DNA of 64,000 nucleotides from Streptococcus oricebi. Lineage in GTDB: Bacteria; Bacillota; Bacilli; Lactobacillales; Streptococcaceae. The position numbers and the translations under genes were made by a program. The DNA lies in contig NZ_PRDG01000001.1 in the NCBI RefSeq assembly GCF_017883985.1, forward strand, positions 44,122-108,121, in the 5' to 3' direction. A model generated the notes under the pieces. It was not told the DNA's origin and ran no database searches. It saw nothing but the letters and a program-made list of their open reading frames with translations. This document shows, one piece after another, positions 62,301 to 64,000 of the stretch. Every line of letters begins with the position of its first letter. The first letter of the stretch is position 1.

Positions 62301-64000
62301 CAATCAAGCCACCAATCCTAAAGCCAGTATTATTGGTAACCGAATGAATGGTCAAATCAGCCCAACTACGCTCAACCAGGGAGTTGGCTCCCTTAAGGTT
62401 AGCAACTAAACCGCCGACATTGGCTGTCTTTTTTTCCGTTGTTGGACTAGCCTTTAGAACTCCAGTAAAGGAACTATCCACTACTTGTGAGTCGATTCCT
62501 TCTAAGAGAAGACCTGCCATACTAGCCGCTTGCTCTCCTCTTAGGCTGATATTTCCAGCTACATGGCTATTACTTATCTTGCTATTTTCAGCTTTAAGAG
62601 CCAGGGCTGCTGTATCTGTTTCGCTGGAAATAGCCACATCTTGTAGACTTAAATCCTTTATAGTGGAATTTTTAAGCTGGGCAAAGAGCGGTTTCTTTAG
62701 GCCATAGATATGGTGTTGTTTGCCATTGTAGACACCTGTCAAACTTCCTGTAAAGACACCTGTCACATAGCTTTCATCTGCTGAATCTTGCTGGAGATCG
62801 TCTGCTGACATATCTGCTCCCAGGAAGAAATGACCTGCTAGATTTTGCTTCATGGCCTCAAGCAGACGGGCAAAGTTTGTATAGACATTGCCTTGGTCCC
62901 TATCCTTGGCTAGGCTAAAGGAATAATTTTCCTGGTAGTTCTGTCCTCGGTCTTGAACCAGTCCTTCTAGGGTTGCTGTCACCTGATAATTGTCTGAGTC
63001 TTGCTCTTCGATTGCTGCTACTGGTAGGAGCAAGTCCTTCATTGTTTTAGATTGAATCTTGACAAAATACTTGGATAAATCACTTGGGCGTTCAGCTAGG
63101 CTATAGATAGGCCGATAATCGGACCCTTGCTTGCTGTAGAGCTCCATTTTTTGAATATCCTTTAATTCAATCCGCTTGAAGGCCAAGTCAAAGTCTTGGC
63201 TGGCCTCAGCTGGACTGGTAAAGTTCCCCTGATCCAGACTATAGGCCATATCGGTCACTAGGCGATAAGGACTATAATAGTCCAAATCTGATAAGACTAA
63301 TTGTCCTTGGGGATTAGTCAAAGCAAATTCTCTACTTAACTTGCCCTCTTGATAGAGCTTGACCTGGGCGCCCTTGTAAGCGCCTGTTGGATCCTCCAAA
63401 CGGTAGTCAATAGTCACCCTTTTATTTATCTCGTCCTTAGTCAAGTTAACAATTCTTAGATTTGGCTTGGTCTTATTGATACCGTCTAGAGCGGTGCGGG
63501 CTTGGCTCAGATTACTTAGAGCTTGGTTAACCTGGGTCTGACTGGCCTGGGCCTTATCCAAGACCTGCTTAGCTGCCAATAGATTGCGGTCATAATTAGC
63601 CTTCTTAGCAGCCTGGGCATTGAGGTAAAGTCCCTGCTTTTGCAGACTGTCCTTGAGATTGTACTCGGTTTGCAGGGCAGACTTATTGGTTGCTTGACCT
63701 TGGAGGCTAGCGCGGGCTGCTTGGAGACTGCGGAGAGCTTGGTCTACTTGGGCTTGGCTAGCTTGTGAATTATCCAAGACCTGCTTGACTGCGCTCAACT
63801 GGCTAGTATAGGCAGTTTGCTGCGCACTGGTCGCATTGTAATAAGCGCTGGAAGATTGAGTACTATCCTTGAGATTGTACTCGGTTTGCAGGGCCGACTT
63901 ATTAGTTGCTTGACCTTGGAGGCTAGCGCGGGCTGCTTGCAGGTTTTGCAGGGCTTGGTTAACCTGGGCTTGACTAGCTTTTTGGTTGTCCAAGACCTGG
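59350..64000 (-). CDS. M26-family zinc metalloprotease (Zmp/IgA1 protease-like), 5' end beyond right edge
   Basis: Zmp proteins are large secreted or wall-held zinc proteases that cut IgA1 or other host proteins. The frame is open from the right edge to TAG at 59350-59352, 1549 residues visible. From the visible start there are about three FIVAR-type helical repeats (VLDNSQASQAQVDQALRSLQ), an alpha/beta linker, G5- and beta-rich regions with GLUG motifs (GGLIGTLSNNARLL, GGVIGSTYGGGGG), and the C-terminal M26 catalytic domain with HEMTH (codons at 60427-60441) and the third ligand Glu about 20 residues later (GRREGLGAEL). The N-terminal signal and the LPXTG-like motif typical of ZmpB/C must lie beyond the edge. 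The exact member cannot be named. Confidence 0.93.
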   Translation of the reverse strand, partial: QVLDNQKASQAQVNQALQNLQAARASLQGQATNKSALQTEYNLKDSTQSSSAYYNATSAQQTAYTSQLSAVKQVLDNSQASQAQVDQALRSLQAARASLQGQATNKSALQTEYNLKDSLQKQGLYLNAQAAKKANYDRNLLAAKQVLDKAQASQTQVNQALSNLSQARTALDGINKTKPNLRIVNLTKDEINKRVTIDYRLEDPTGAYKGAQVKLYQEGKLSREFALTNPQGQLVLSDLDYYSPYRLVTDMAYSLDQGNFTSPAEASQDFDLAFKRIELKDIQKMELYSKQGSDYRPIYSLAERPSDLSKYFVKIQSKTMKDLLLPVAAIEEQDSDNYQVTATLEGLVQDRGQNYQENYSFSLAKDRDQGNVYTNFARLLEAMKQNLAGHFFLGADMSADDLQQDSADESYVTGVFTGSLTGVYNGKQHHIYGLKKPLFAQLKNSTIKDLSLQDVAISSETDTAALALKAENSKISNSHVAGNISLRGEQAASMAGLLLEGIDSQVVDSSFTGVLKASPTTEKKTANVGGLVANLKGANSLVERSWADLTIHSVTNNTGFRIGGLIGTLSNNARLLNSYVKGAINNNNNSGQVGGVIGSTYGGGGGRVDQVISDIHVERGFAITGDQGYKNASIRNAFALSGKKTRAADPFATANLSEQEAASKLASWQLTSNPAEAVTEAALDYLGQARAQADRRIAYENMQRLLPFYNKETIIAYGNQVAKDNKLYHSKLLSVLPMKDQEILTNLYGREREVNRLMLHFADNSLDYLDLSYQGAFQNPAISEYRIANSSLIYTPEQLTNSYQAILDKVLPSLQALQYDSAEIRQSLGLAEDADLSELYLADSYQEVQQNLARELGKVLAMDQAVIADSPAISDYLSQKISANKEAIMLGLSYLNRWYNINYDDLNIKDLASYKTDFFGESDKSPLDTIISLGQAGMDHLKSKNNYQTHERYLNKAHQKADLFDYLESLRQLFLPHKTNNEWFKTNTKAYVVEMKSNVAEARQLQDQAADKSKYSVGAYDKLTSPKWGEKGMLLPLLTMKEKGVYIISNLSTISFGSYERYRDADEKGQVRTGQDYYDYVEGLVDRTATFQRDHYDFWYKTLEPEFKDKLFRSVPVYDSFRFKDEQGQEYWSSQHDKRSKAIQNFFGPVGKWVNHAGNKNAYATGSMVQFEWAKLLEDYGSSVYTHEMTHNSDGGIYFEGFGRREGLGAELYARGLLQNTPNMSDATITLNTIFQDDPNSTSRLHAYNPTERFKNAEDLHEYVHGMFDMIYTLDYLEANSLLKQSDEVKSKWFNKIENYYVTEKDGRQTHAGNQIRQFTADEIKQLKTFESLIDNDVINRREYWVEKDVKNGIYSYKRNSYYSLSSLSPIYSALSNEKGAPGDIMFRRMAYELLAAKGYHEGFVPYVSNKFADQALAKGEVVWNDWYKKNLPLVSDKLVLENIFQGQYKTWGDFKKAMYQERIDQLANLKPITIEYELNQPKSQKKVTINSFAQLQEMMDAATAQDIKNIDRSTSKVETSWVNLLKKKVYNAYLRLTDDFRSSIFQKD

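Noticed and set aside
1..64000. tRNA, rRNA, insertion sequences, integrases, prophage or conjugative genes
   Set aside because: Looked for by characteristic sequence (CCA ends, anticodon arms, transposase and integrase motifs) and none was seen, although small RNA genes without strong motifs would be missed.

Overview
The window is a 64 kb piece of a low-GC Firmicute chromosome, almost certainly a Streptococcus. The evidence is the histidine-triad/AdcAII zinc locus, the two-receptor GlnP fusion next to GlnQ, the hemW/acyl-ACP thioesterase/TIGR01457/TIGR01906 block, the tseB-like/aspC/asnS block, Rgg-type regulation, and several LPXTG or M26 surface proteins. The species cannot be fixed from sequence alone. 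No rRNA, tRNA, CRISPR array, intact insertion sequence or prophage was seen.

Layout. 1-2.6 kb: histidine-triad protein (runs off the left edge) and the zinc lipoprotein AdcAII, behind a strong promoter with three clustered AdcR boxes. 2.7-5.4 kb: ArcD-like antiporter and ArcT-like aminotransferase. 5.5-9.5 kb: trmD, rimM, khpA, rpsP and ndk; the normally compact rpsP-khpA-rimM-trmD block is interrupted by an Imm5-like gene and a frameshifted hydrolase. 9.8-14.2 kb: CPBP protease and the hemW block. 14.3-20.9 kb: amino acid receptor, an ABC exporter pair, an aminoglycoside-phosphotransferase-like kinase, uvrB and a wrecked CPBP gene. 21.4-24.5 kb: glnPQ with a GlnR box. 24.5-28.5 kb: accessory island with an ABC-F protein behind an attenuator carrying a three-codon leader peptide, plus a serine hydrolase and the stump of its duplicate. 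28.5-34.8 kb: asnS, aspC, a TseB-like gene, marR, an FMN reductase, yaaA, a DUF1836 gene and a hemolysin III-type protein.

35-64 kb is dominated by the cell surface and peptide use: a 2243-residue CshA-repeat LPXTG protein, a decayed M20 peptidase/permease fusion, a P-loop kinase, an MGT-type glycosyltransferase, an APC permease, a RocB-like M20 peptidase, a cell-wall X-prolyl dipeptidyl peptidase, an rgg gene facing a small-peptide transcription unit, a GST, an M42 aminopeptidase, a pilin-isopeptide-repeat LPXTG protein, a TetR regulator and an M26 zinc metalloprotease that runs off the right edge. Three promoters (permease, P-loop kinase, X-prolyl peptidase) carry CcpA cre-like sites at the -35 or in the spacer, and the X-prolyl peptidase also has a CodY-like box. 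This suggests a nutrient-controlled peptide scavenging group.

The observations most worth following up are: (i) the self-contained small-peptide/structured-RNA locus at 50.96-51.31 kb next to rgg; (ii) the MKN leader peptide attenuator at 24.5-24.75 kb; (iii) four genes (hemW, tseB-like, marR, yaaA) with the same -10/6 nt/start-codon geometry and no Shine-Dalgarno sequence, predicting leaderless mRNAs; (iv) several genes caught in decay by fusion, internal deletion, nonsense mutation or frameshift.
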